Shown: piece after piece, positions 37,633 to 45,377 of the stretch
How positions within the stretch are numbered: the stretch's first letter is position 1
How the letters are laid out: each line of letters opens with the position of its first letter
Origin: Amycolatopsis lexingtonensis
GTDB taxonomy: Bacteria; Actinomycetota; Actinomycetes; Mycobacteriales; Pseudonocardiaceae
NCBI RefSeq assembly: GCF_014873755.1
Contig: NZ_JADBEG010000001.1
Location: forward strand, 5,377,501 to 5,441,500
Direction: 5' to 3'
DNA: 64,000 nucleotides
Notes under the pieces: model-generated
Told to the model about the DNA's origin: nothing
The model's database searches: none
The model's input: only the letters and a program-made list of their open reading frames with translations
Translations under genes and position numbers: made by a program

Positions 37633-38067
37633 TCAGCCCTCCCTCTTCGGGGTGCCGCGGCCGGCCTCCCTTCGGGCTATCGCGTCGATCATGTCGCTGA
37701 TCGTGTCCAGGCCGTCGGCCGAGAGGGTGACCGCGCGCAGGGCCAGGTCGCGGACGCCCGCGTCGCGCAGCGCGCCCAGCAGGGCCAGCTCTTCGGCGAT
37801 CTTCTTGCTCTGCTCGTCGTCGAAGAAGTACGCCGGGGGTACGCCGAAGAAGCGCGCGAGTGCCTCGAGGTGGCGCTTGGTCGGGTTGTCGCGGCGGCCC
37901 GTGCGCAGCTGCCACAAGTACGTCGTCGAAAAGCTTTCGCCCGTGGCCTCGCGGCAGGCCTTCGCGACCTCTTCGTTGCTGTACGGCTCCCGATCGGGCC
38001 TGCGGACCACGTGGAACAGCCGGTCGATCTTGTCGGCCAGCGTCGACTTTCCGGGCTCCTTGACCAC
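37633..38067 (-). CDS. EspR-like XRE-family regulator
   Basis: A 144-residue DNA-binding protein. The N-terminal HTH (SNEEVAKACREATGESFS, then YLWQLRTGRRDNPTKRHLEA at about 50-69) and the motif ALARFFGVPPAYFFDDE, followed by a helical dimerisation tail, match the layout of M. tuberculosis EspR (132 aa), a nucleoid-associated regulator. It is the first gene of a probable unit with the ImmA/IrrE-like and MAB_1171c-like genes, although the 255-base gap (37378-37632) could hold a separate promoter; I see no gene in that gap. Confidence 0.83.
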   Translation of the reverse strand: MVKEPGKSTLADKIDRLFHVVRRPDREPYSNEEVAKACREATGESFSTTYLWQLRTGRRDNPTKRHLEALARFFGVPPAYFFDDEQSKKIAEELALLGALRDAGVRDLALRAVTLSADGLDTISDMIDAIARREAGRGTPKREG

Positions 38068-38126
38068 GATGCACTCCCTCAGCTGCCAGGCGTATTCATC
38101 CTAGCTGAAAGGCGAACACCCTTGAT

Positions 38127-38984
38127 CTACGCAAGTTTGGCCCGGGGCCGCGGCTGGCACCGGGGGCAGGAGAACGACGACCGGTTCATGAACGGCTCCC
38201 GCCGGATCGCCGTGCCGCAGCGGTGGCACGGGAGGCCTTCCTGGCCGTACGCGTCCAGGGACCGGTCGAAGTAGCCGGACTGCCCGTTCACGTTCACGTA
38301 CAGCGCGTCGAACGACGTCCCGCCCGCCCCCAGCGCCGCGTTCATCACGTCCGAAGCCGCGGACAGCAGCTCACGGCCCTTCGCCGCCGTCAGCTTCTCC
38401 GTCGGACGGGACCAGTGCAGCCGCGCGCGCCACAGGGCTTCGTCCGCGTAGATGTTGCCGATGCCCGACACCAGTGTCTGGTCGAGCAGGGCCCGCTTGA
38501 CCTCGGTGCGCCGGGACTTCAGCGCGCGCACCGCCGCGTCGAGGTCGAACGCCGGGTCCATCGGGTCGCGGGCGATGTGCGCGATCGTGTCCGGGAGCAG
38601 CACGTCGTTGAGGTCGTCGAGGGCCAGGCCGCCGAACGTCCGCTGGTCGACGAAGCGCAGCTCCGGCCCGTCGTCGTCGAAGCGCAGCCGGACCCGCAGG
38701 TGCTTCTCGTCCGGCGCGCCCTCGGGCTGGACGAGCATCTGCCCGCTCATCCCGAGGTGCGCCAGCAGCGCCTCCTTGTCCGACAGCTCGAGCCACAGGT
38801 ACTTGCCGCGGCGCCGCGCCGCCTCGACGCGGGTGCCGCTGAGCCGCCGCGTGAAGTCCTCCGCGCCCAGCGCGTGGCGGCGGATGGCGCGCGGGTGCAG
38901 GACCTCCGCCTCGCGGATGGTCCGGCCCGCCACGTGCGCCTGCAGGCCCAGGCGGACGACTTCGACCTCGGGGAGTTCGGGCAT
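38127..38984 (-). CDS. mutM: Formamidopyrimidine-DNA glycosylase
   Basis: A 285-residue base-excision repair enzyme that removes 8-oxoguanine and nicks the strand. It starts [11 protein letters not shown], with Pro2 the catalytic nucleophile after Met removal, and ends with a zinc finger CHRCG-x15-CPRC near residues 252-275. Conserved Lys in RGKYLWLEL near 60. The M. tuberculosis order is fpg next to rnc; here a secreted lyase gene separates them. Confidence 0.95.
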   Translation of the reverse strand: MPELPEVEVVRLGLQAHVAGRTIREAEVLHPRAIRRHALGAEDFTRRLSGTRVEAARRRGKYLWLELSDKEALLAHLGMSGQMLVQPEGAPDEKHLRVRLRFDDDGPELRFVDQRTFGGLALDDLNDVLLPDTIAHIARDPMDPAFDLDAAVRALKSRRTEVKRALLDQTLVSGIGNIYADEALWRARLHWSRPTEKLTAAKGRELLSAASDVMNAALGAGGTSFDALYVNVNGQSGYFDRSLDAYGQEGLPCHRCGTAIRREPFMNRSSFSCPRCQPRPRAKLA

Positions 38985-39014
38985 ACGGCCATTGTGCCCG
39001 CCGGGTACGACAAT

Positions 39015-40370
39015 TTATGGAGCGGTGGGTCCGACGTCGGCCTTCGTCAGCGGAACCCGGGTCGTCCCGGACGCGAAGTACTCGTCGGCACCGACGTCGT
39101 ACGCCCCGCTGCGGGCCTGCAGGTCGAAGTCCTTCGCGGCGAACGGGTACGAGCCCACCCCCGCGTCGATCGCCGGGCTCCCGGAAGCCAGCCGGTACAG
39201 CCCGGCCGCGTCCTTCACGAGCTTCGGGTCGACCGACCGGGACGGGATGCCCGCGGTGCCGCCGAAGGTGATGTTGCCCTCGTACTTGACGGTCGACCCG
39301 CTCGGCAGCGTCACCAGCGTGCCGGACGTCCCCTTCACGATGTTGTCCGCGACCACGCAGTCCTTCGGCTTGAAGTCGCCGCCGTCGCCGTCGATCACGC
39401 TGTTCGACCCCAGCACCGTGTTGTACGCGACCGTGACGCGGTCCGGGCGGTCGTGCAGCTTGCTCGTCGGCCCGGAGTCGGCCTCATCGCCGGAGCCGAA
39501 CACGATCGCGCGGCCGCCGGAGTTCGCGACGTAGTTGCCGACGACCTTGTGGTCGTTGCCGTGGAAGCGGATGCCCGAACCGAACAGCAGGTTGCCCTCG
39601 ACGGTGCTGCGGTTGCCGTGGCGCAGCACGATGTAGCCCCGGCTGTCGCGGATCGTGTTGTACCGCACCACGTTGTCGGACGACTTGACCGAGATGGCCT
39701 CGCTGTCGCCGTCCGCCTTCTCGAAGAGGTTGTTCTCGATCAGCGCGTTCGCCGAGTACGACTGGCGGTCGCTGAGCCCCAGCCGGATCGACTCGCCGCC
39801 GTTCGAACCGGTGAACTGGTGGTTGTAGAAGTAGTTGTGGTGCACGTGGACGTGCTTCGCCATCGCGCCGGACGGCCCGAGGATCTGCAGGAACACGCCC
39901 TGGCTGGTGCGGTTCTGGAAGACGTTGCGGTCCAGCACGGTGTCGTCGCCGCTGACGGTCACCCAGTTGCCGTCGGTCGTGAGCTGGAAGTCGTTGCGGG
40001 TCAGGCGGTTGTTCGACGCGCCGGCCGGCACCGACAGCGCGGCGCCGTTACGGAACTTGAAGCCCCGCAGCACCACGTTCGACACGCCGCTCGCGAAGGC
40101 GAACGTCTTCGAGCCGGTGATGGTGGCCTGGCCGGTGTGCTCGGCGGCGACGGTCACCGGCGCGGAAGCCGTGCCGGACCGCTTGATCGACAGCGTCGAG
40201 CTCGCGGCGTACGAGCCGTCGGCCAGCATGATCGTGTCGCCGGGATTCGCCTTGTCCAGCGCGGATTGCAGCGCCGAAAGCGAAGTGACCCGGATCTGCG
40301 CGGCCGACGCGGCCGGGCCGGGGACGACGACGAGCGCCGCGGCGATCAGGGGAACGAAGAAAAGACGCAT
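39015..40370 (-). CDS. Secreted PL6-type polysaccharide lyase (alginate/chondroitinase B-like)
   Basis: A 451-residue secreted right-handed beta-helix. A signal peptide (about residues 1-24, ending PAASAA) precedes the helix. The catalytic pair of family PL6 is visible: Lys in EAISVKSSDNVVRYN near residue 219 and Arg in YIVLRHGNRSTVEGN near 240, with HHNYFYNHQFTGSNGGES upstream. Such enzymes cleave alginate or dermatan/chondroitin chains by beta-elimination outside the cell. The substrate cannot be told. It stands alone between mutM and rnc, interrupting a conserved housekeeping block, which suggests insertion. Confidence 0.88.
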   Translation of the reverse strand: MRLFFVPLIAAALVVVPGPAASAAQIRVTSLSALQSALDKANPGDTIMLADGSYAASSTLSIKRSGTASAPVTVAAEHTGQATITGSKTFAFASGVSNVVLRGFKFRNGAALSVPAGASNNRLTRNDFQLTTDGNWVTVSGDDTVLDRNVFQNRTSQGVFLQILGPSGAMAKHVHVHHNYFYNHQFTGSNGGESIRLGLSDRQSYSANALIENNLFEKADGDSEAISVKSSDNVVRYNTIRDSRGYIVLRHGNRSTVEGNLLFGSGIRFHGNDHKVVGNYVANSGGRAIVFGSGDEADSGPTSKLHDRPDRVTVAYNTVLGSNSVIDGDGGDFKPKDCVVADNIVKGTSGTLVTLPSGSTVKYEGNITFGGTAGIPSRSVDPKLVKDAAGLYRLASGSPAIDAGVGSYPFAAKDFDLQARSGAYDVGADEYFASGTTRVPLTKADVGPTAP

Positions 40371-40458
40371 CCGCCCTACCTCTCAGTGGTTCCAGCGCGG
40401 CGGATGATCATCACGCTACTGAGGGGCGGGCGGAATCGTCAACGGAGGTTCCCGGTGA

Positions 40459-41208
40459 TCAGGACTCCGGTTCTTCTTTCTTCTGCGCTTCGAGCTCGGC
40501 GGACAGCGAACGCCAGGCCGTCTCGGCGGCCTTCTGCTCGGCTTCCTTCTTCGTCGACCCCGAGCCGTCGCCCAGCGGGCGCGAAGCGACCAGGACCGTG
40601 GCCGTGAACTCCTTGCGGTGGTCCGGCCCGGTGTCCTCGACCTTGTACTCGGGCACGCCGAGACCGGCCGACGCGGTCAGCTCCTGCAGGCTCGTCTTCC
40701 AGTCGAGGCCGGCCCCGCGCAGCGGCGCTTCGGCGAGCAGGCCGTCGAAGAGGCGGTGCACGAGCTTGCGGGCGATCTCGATGCCGTGCGCGAGGTACGT
40801 CGCACCGATCACCGCCTCCAGGCCGTCGGCGAGGATGCTCGCCTTGTCCCGGCCGCCGGTGAGCTCTTCGCCCTTGCCCAGCAGCAGGTGCGCGCCGAGC
40901 CCGCCCTCGCCGAGCCCGCGCGCGACGCGGGCCAGCGCGTGCATGTTGACGACGCTGGCGCGGAGCTTCGCGAGCTGACCTTCGGGCAGGTCGGGATGCG
41001 TGTTGTACAGGTGATCGGTGACGACCAGGCCGAGCACGGCGTCCCCGAGGAACTCCAGCCGCTCATTGGGCGGCAGGCCCCCGTTCTCGTACGCGTACGA
41101 GCGGTGGGTCAGCGACAGCCCGAGCAGCTCGGGGTCGAGTGTGACCCCGAGCGCTTCGAGCAACGGCGCCGGATCGGCTGGTGGTCCCCCGGGCGTCTTG
41201 CCCCCCAT
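40459..41208 (-). CDS. rnc: Ribonuclease III
   Basis: A 249-residue dsRNA endonuclease for rRNA and mRNA processing. The signature [20 protein letters not shown] is near residues 46-65 and the second metal site is in [12 protein letters not shown] near 127. A C-terminal dsRNA-binding domain (about 165-235, with [12 protein letters not shown]) follows, then a short acidic tail. It lies 13 bases downstream of rpmF on the same strand, in the usual yceD-rpmF-rnc order. Confidence 0.96.
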   Translation of the reverse strand: MGGKTPGGPPADPAPLLEALGVTLDPELLGLSLTHRSYAYENGGLPPNERLEFLGDAVLGLVVTDHLYNTHPDLPEGQLAKLRASVVNMHALARVARGLGEGGLGAHLLLGKGEELTGGRDKASILADGLEAVIGATYLAHGIEIARKLVHRLFDGLLAEAPLRGAGLDWKTSLQELTASAGLGVPEYKVEDTGPDHRKEFTATVLVASRPLGDGSGSTKKEAEQKAAETAWRSLSAELEAQKKEEPES

Positions 41209-41221
41209 GTCGGCTACCCGA

Positions 41222-41404
41222 TCAGGCGGGCTCGACGACCTGGCGGCCGTTGTGCTGGCCGCACGACGGGCACGCGATGTGCTGGAGCTTCGGCTGCTTG
41301 CAGGCGCGGTTGGAGCAGGGCACCAGCTGCACCGGAGCCGCCTTCCACTGGCTGCGGCGGGAGCGCGTGTTGGATCGCGACATCTTCCGCTTCGGGACGG
41401 CCAC
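41222..41404 (-). CDS. rpmF: 50S ribosomal protein L32
   Basis: A 60-residue ribosomal protein, [20 protein letters not shown] at the N-terminus. Four cysteines (CSNRAC and CPSC) form a zinc ribbon, the zinc-containing paralogue form. Many actinobacteria carry a second, Cys-less copy used when zinc is scarce; none is visible here. GTG start with AAGGAGAT upstream. Confidence 0.95.
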   Translation of the reverse strand: MAVPKRKMSRSNTRSRRSQWKAAPVQLVPCSNRACKQPKLQHIACPSCGQHNGRQVVEPA

Positions 41405-41474
41405 GAGTAGATCTCCTTATGACGGTCTGCTCGCGGTGCGAGCGAACTTCCTCCGCAACGAGCTGGGTCGCTCG

Positions 41475-42077
41475 TCAGGCTTGCTCAGCGGGACCCGGCG
41501 CAGGCTTTTCGCCCGCATTCTCGTCGAAGCGCTCGACCAGTGCGGCCCACCGAGGGTCTATCTTCTCATGCCCGTGTCCGGGCTCGAGATCGGCCCACTT
41601 GACGCCGCAGTCGATGCACAGCCCGGCGCAGTCTTCGGTGCACAGCGGGGCCAGCGGCAGGGCCAGCACGATCGCGTCGCGGACGATGGGCTCGAGGTCG
41701 ATCTTGTCGTCGACCAGGCGCGGGATCTCGTCCTCGTCCGTGGTCTCCTCGGTGGCCGACCCCGGGTAGGCGAACAGCTCCTGGACCTCGACCTCGACCT
41801 CTTCGGTCAGCGGGTCGAGGCAGCGGGCGCAGGTGCCCTTGGCGGTCGCCGTGGCGGTGCCGCTGACCAGGACGCCTTCGACGACGGACTCGAGCAGCAG
41901 GTCGAGCTCGAGCTCGGAGCCCGCCTCGATGGTGATGACGTCGGGGACGCCGAGCGGCGTCTCCACCGGCACGCTGCGCTTGAGGGCGCGGCTGAGGCCG
42001 GCGTGACGGCCGAGCTCACGGGTGTCGATCACCCACGGGCTGCGGTCGTCGAGCTGGGGGGTCTTGTTCTCGGACAT
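41475..42077 (-). CDS. YceD (DUF177) family protein
   Basis: A 200-residue protein of the YceD family, which accompanies rpmF in most bacteria and is linked to 23S rRNA or ribosome assembly. It has the [20 protein letters not shown] segment near residues 87-106 and a second Cys pair in [13 protein letters not shown] near 154, a metal-binding-like set. The ATG at 42077 is preferred over the longer frame, which adds an unlikely basic tail. It corresponds to Rv2926c. Confidence 0.9.
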   Translation of the reverse strand: MSENKTPQLDDRSPWVIDTRELGRHAGLSRALKRSVPVETPLGVPDVITIEAGSELELDLLLESVVEGVLVSGTATATAKGTCARCLDPLTEEVEVEVQELFAYPGSATEETTDEDEIPRLVDDKIDLEPIVRDAIVLALPLAPLCTEDCAGLCIDCGVKWADLEPGHGHEKIDPRWAALVERFDENAGEKPAPGPAEQA

Positions 42078-42139
42078 CCAGTCCAGAGTACGCACCGGGT
42101 GCCACGCCTTTTGACCTGGCACCTCGCGGGGCGTCCGGC

Positions 42140-42460
42140 GCGGAACGTCATGAACGAGTCGTTCACCTCGCCGGACGCCAGGGGCCCGGCAAAGTCAGGT
42201 CAGCACGGCCGATCCGGCTGCGCGCACGTCATGAACGACCCGTTCATGACATCCCGCGACGCCGAGCCGACCGCGGCCACCCTGCCGCCGTGACCCGCTC
42301 GATCCACGTCTTGAATGGGTCATTCAGGTCTTCTGAAGACCTGAATGACCCATTCAAGACGCTGGGGCAACGCTGCGGAGTGCACCGACGGGACTTTGCA
42401 GGGACCCTGTCGCCGGACGCGGCGAATGGGTCGTTCACGACCTACGGACCCGGGAGCGGG
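42140..42460. repeat. Cluster of TGAA-N7-TTCA repeats with two tail copies
   Basis: The 407-base spacer 42078-42484 is almost wholly repeat. From left: a minus-strand tail copy (about 42140-42205) with TGAACGAGTCGTTCA (42151); TGAACGACCCGTTCA (42232); a full 55-bp paired palindrome (42307-42361) with TGAATGGGTCATTCA and TGAATGACCCATTCA 30 bases apart; then a plus-strand tail (42362-42455) with the imperfect CGAATGGGTCGTTCA (42422). The two half-boxes of the pair vary together (GGG/CCC), keeping the long hairpin. I see no gene here. Confidence 0.87.
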
Positions 42461-42484
42461 CGTGCGGAGCGGCCGAGAGGCGCG

Positions 42485-43213
42485 TCACACCTGGTAGTCG
42501 TACAGCGTGGGACGGCCGCCGCCGCTCGGGAGGTTCGCCGGGGAACGCAGGTGGTTGCGGCCCGAGTCGACCGTCCGCAGCGTCGTCGCCAGCAGCTCCG
42601 AGAACTCCGCCAGCTTCCCGTCCACGTACGCGTCGCAGTCCTGGCGCTGGCGGTCGGCCTCCGCGTGGGCCTCGTCGACGATGCGGGCCGACTCGGCGTG
42701 CGCGGCCTGGACGACCTCGGTCTGGGCGACCAGGCGGGCCTGCTCGGCGCGGCCGTCCTCGATGGCGCGGTCGTAGGCGTCGCGGCCGGCCTGGATCATG
42801 CGCTCGGACTCGGCGCGGGAGCGGTCGGTGAGGTTCTGGTACTCGGCCTGGCCCGCCGCGACCGTGCGGTCGGCCTGGTCGTGGGCGTCGGCGAGCATCT
42901 GCTCGGCGCGGGCACGCGCGTCGGCCAGGATGCGCTCGGCTTCGTCGGTCGCTTCGGCGATGGTCCGCTCGGCCTCGGCGTTCGCCCCCGCGACCGCTTC
43001 GCCCGCCTCCTTGCGGGCGGCGTGGATCAGGTCGTCGCGCTTGTCCAGGACGTCCTGGGCGTCGTCGACCTCCGCGGGCAGCGCGTCGCGGACGTCGTCG
43101 AGGAGTTCGAGCACGTCGCCGCGGGGCACCACGCAACTGGACGTCATCGGGACGCCGCGCGCCTCCTCGACGATGGTGACGAGCTCGTCGAGCGCCTCGA
43201 AAACCCGGTACAC
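42485..43213 (-). CDS. sepIVA: SepIVA-like coiled-coil septation protein
   Basis: A 242-residue protein with an N-terminal DivIVA-like segment (MYRVFEALDELVTIVEEA, then VPRGDVLELLDDVRDALP) and a long Ala/Glu/Arg coiled coil (about 55-200). It is the positional and structural counterpart of Rv2927c / MSMEG_2416 (SepIVA), which is required for division in mycobacteria and acts at the septal and intracellular membrane. The C-terminus ends RPTLYDYQV. GTG start. It lies upstream of yceD on the same strand, separated by the repeat cluster. Confidence 0.87.
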   Translation of the reverse strand: MYRVFEALDELVTIVEEARGVPMTSSCVVPRGDVLELLDDVRDALPAEVDDAQDVLDKRDDLIHAARKEAGEAVAGANAEAERTIAEATDEAERILADARARAEQMLADAHDQADRTVAAGQAEYQNLTDRSRAESERMIQAGRDAYDRAIEDGRAEQARLVAQTEVVQAAHAESARIVDEAHAEADRQRQDCDAYVDGKLAEFSELLATTLRTVDSGRNHLRSPANLPSGGGRPTLYDYQV

Positions 43214-43280
43214 GGCAACTCCAATCCCCTGTCGCTGTGACCAGTCTGCCCGTTGCCCGCGCCGAACCGGTGAAGGCGCA

Positions 43281-43310
43281 CGGCGCCGGGCGTGTCCTCC
43301 CCCGGCGCCG
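43281..43310 (-). terminator. Hairpin terminator after the RNase gene
   Basis: A perfect 10-bp stem (CGGCGCCGGG / CCCGGCGCCG) with a 10-base loop lies 11 bases past the stop of the tandem RNase gene on the minus strand. Confidence 0.72.
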
Positions 43311-43320
43311 CGGCCGAAGA

Positions 43321-44022
43321 TCAGGAGCTCAGGTCGACGCTCTTGAACGTGGCGTAGTGGTCGGGGGTGTAGGCCAGCTCGCCCGCCCCGCCCGAGATCA
43401 CCCGGTCGTCCGTACCCACCGCGTACAGCTTGTAGTAGCCGGACGAGCAGGCCGGGAGCACGCCTTCGCGGTTCTCGTACGTCGTCCCCGCCGAGGTGCC
43501 GTTCCGCACGTTGTCCACGACCGTGCGGGCCGCCGACGACAGCTGCGAGTAGCCGATCTTCGCCAGGCCGGACAGGTCGCCGCAGGCGTGGGTCGTGCCG
43601 CCGCCGTCGACGTCGATCACCTGGAAGGTCGCGTAGTGGTCGCCGGTGTAGAAGTACTCGCCGCCGGAGCCGGTCACGATGCGGCGCGTGCCGCGGGTGC
43701 TCGAACCCGGGGTCGGCACCGTGTACTCGTGGTAGTAGCCGGACGCGCAGGACGGGAGGATGCCCTCCCGGTTGTCGAAGACGACGCCGTCGTTCTGCGG
43801 GTACGGGAACGGCCCGTCGGTCTGGATCAGGTTGTACGTCGTCGTCGCTTCGGCGGGCAGGGCCGAGAGCGCCGTGTGCGTGAAGCCGGAGAGGTCACCG
43901 CAGGAGTTCTGCGCCGCGACGGCCGGTGAACTCGTCACCGCTTCGGCGGCGGTGACCCCCATGGACAGCGTGGCCAGGAGCGCGAAGAGGACCGCGACCA
44001 GGCGAGATCGGTAGTTGGTCAT
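43321..44022 (-). CDS. Secreted tandem-domain ribonuclease, RNase Sa (T1) type
   Basis: A 233-residue secreted protein: signal peptide (about 1-28, cut near AEA) and two domains of the microbial guanyl-specific RNase family. Domain 1 (about 40-140) closely follows Streptomyces RNase Sa: SALPAEATTTYNLIQTDGPF, then FDNREGILP (catalytic Glu), RGTRRIVTG (Arg) and YTGDHYATF (His). Domain 2 (about 147-233) keeps ENREGVLP, DDRVISGG and YTPDHYATF but has a shortened loop and loses one active-site Arg. Single-domain enzymes are the rule; two in one chain is unusual. No barstar-like inhibitor gene is adjacent. Confidence 0.92.
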   Translation of the reverse strand: MTNYRSRLVAVLFALLATLSMGVTAAEAVTSSPAVAAQNSCGDLSGFTHTALSALPAEATTTYNLIQTDGPFPYPQNDGVVFDNREGILPSCASGYYHEYTVPTPGSSTRGTRRIVTGSGGEYFYTGDHYATFQVIDVDGGGTTHACGDLSGLAKIGYSQLSSAARTVVDNVRNGTSAGTTYENREGVLPACSSGYYKLYAVGTDDRVISGGAGELAYTPDHYATFKSVDLSS

Positions 44023-44164
44023 TTTCGGACCGTAACTCGATCGCGTGATCGTCAGAAGACGGGAACGTGAACTCCGCCACCGCGGGCGGCAAGTCCCGAC
44101 GAACGTAGGGGGCCGATCGACGGGAACCGGGCGTCCCGGGTTGCGAGAAGTCTCTTGTGGAGGG

Positions 44165-44650
44165 TCAGCCCCCGAGCTTCGGGAACTTCTCGGTGAGGCG
44201 CTCGTAGACGATCGGCGGCACCAGGTGCTCGATGTCGCCGCCGAGCGCGGCGACCTCCTTGACCAGCGAGCTGGACACGAACCCGTACGCCGGGTTGTTG
44301 GCCATCAGCAGCGTCTCGACGCCGGTGAGCTCGCGGTTCATCTGCGCCATCTGCAGCTCGTAGTCGAAGTCGCTGACCGAGCGCAGGCCCTTGGCGATCG
44401 CCGCGATGCCGTTGTCGCGGCAGTAGTCGACCAGCAGGCCTTCCCAGGAGTCGACCCGCACGTTGCCGAGCTTCGCGGTGATCTCCCGCAGCATCTCCAG
44501 GCGCTCTTCGATCTCGAAGAGGCCCTTCTTGCTCTTGTTCACCCCCACCGCGACGACGACCTCGTCGAACAGCTGGGCCGCCCGCTCGATGATGTCGAGG
44601 TGCCCGTTGGTGGCCGGATCGTAGGAACCGGGACAGACCGCACGCCGCAT
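44165..44650 (-). CDS. coaD: Phosphopantetheine adenylyltransferase
   Basis: A 161-residue enzyme making dephospho-CoA from ATP and 4'-phosphopantetheine, the penultimate step of CoA synthesis. The nucleotidyltransferase motif PGSYDPATNGHLDIIERAA is at residues 8-26 and AKGLRSVSDFDYE near 86-98. Length is typical. It lies 43 bases downstream of rsmD on the same strand, the common actinobacterial pairing (Rv2966c-Rv2965c). Confidence 0.96.
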   Translation of the reverse strand: MRRAVCPGSYDPATNGHLDIIERAAQLFDEVVVAVGVNKSKKGLFEIEERLEMLREITAKLGNVRVDSWEGLLVDYCRDNGIAAIAKGLRSVSDFDYELQMAQMNRELTGVETLLMANNPAYGFVSSSLVKEVAALGGDIEHLVPPIVYERLTEKFPKLGG

Positions 44651-44693
44651 GGCGCGGACGCTACCGTGCCGAACCCGGTTTCCGCCGCGTGGC

Positions 44694-45254
44694 TCACGCC
44701 ACAGGCGAGTATTCGGCCCAGAAGACCGCCGTGTCGCCGTACTTCTTCGCGCGCGAGGGCTCGAAGCCCGCCGGCCAGTCCGGCTCGCCGTCGCGGGCCG
44801 CGCGTTCGACCACCACCAGCGCGCTCTCCCCCAGCCAGCCGCCCGTCGCCAGCGAAGCCAGCACCTTGCCGAGCGCCGCCGCGTCCACGGCGTAGGGCGG
44901 GTCGGCCAGCACCAGGTCGAACGCCGACGGCGCGGGCGCGGCGACGACCGCCTCGACCTGCCCGGCCCGGACGGTCCCGCCCAGGCCCAGCGCCGCGACG
45001 TTGCCGCGCAGCACCTCCACCGCGCGCCGGTCGGACTCCACGAACAGCGCGTCCGAAGCGCCGCGGGAAAGTGCTTCGAGGCCGAGCGCGCCGGAGCCGG
45101 CGTAGAGGTCGAGGACGCGGGCGCCGTCCAGCTCCCCCGCCGTCTCCAGGGCGTTGAACAGGGCTTCCCGCACGCGTTCCGACGTCGGCCGGGTGCCCTT
45201 CGGCGGCACCTTGAGCCGCCGTCCGCCCGCCGATCCGGCCACGATCCTCGTCAC
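44694..45254 (-). CDS. rsmD: 16S rRNA (guanine-N2)-methyltransferase RsmD
   Basis: A 186-residue methyltransferase that makes m2G966 in 16S rRNA. It starts TRIVAGSAGGRRLKVPPKG, has the SAM motif VLDLYAGSGALGLEALSRG near residues 46-64 and the catalytic DPPY in LVLADPPYAVD near 116. The GTG at 45254 gives the standard length. It is upstream of coaD on the minus strand and divergent from helD. Confidence 0.95.
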   Translation of the reverse strand: MTRIVAGSAGGRRLKVPPKGTRPTSERVREALFNALETAGELDGARVLDLYAGSGALGLEALSRGASDALFVESDRRAVEVLRGNVAALGLGGTVRAGQVEAVVAAPAPSAFDLVLADPPYAVDAAALGKVLASLATGGWLGESALVVVERAARDGEPDWPAGFEPSRAKKYGDTAVFWAEYSPVA

Positions 45255-45377
45255 CCCCCGATTGTGCGGGGATGACGCGGAGCACTCAGAACCGGGACAT
45301 CGGTGTGCGGTCGGAACCCAACGCGTAGAGTCGTTCTTCGCCCTCGGAGGCGATCCAGAGCTGTCAAGGAGCCATGC

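Noticed and set aside
37365..37700. A plus-strand small ORF in the gap before the EspR-like gene
   Set aside because: Basic low-complexity translation, no ribosome site, and it overlaps two real genes on the other strand.
42140..42460. The repeat cluster as a CRISPR array
   Set aside because: Units are palindromic boxes with irregular spacing and no uniform repeats or spacers, and no cas gene is nearby.
45255..45377. A rifamycin-associated element before helD
   Set aside because: I looked for the inverted-repeat element known from HelR-type genes and saw nothing convincing, so a rifamycin-resistance role is not claimed.
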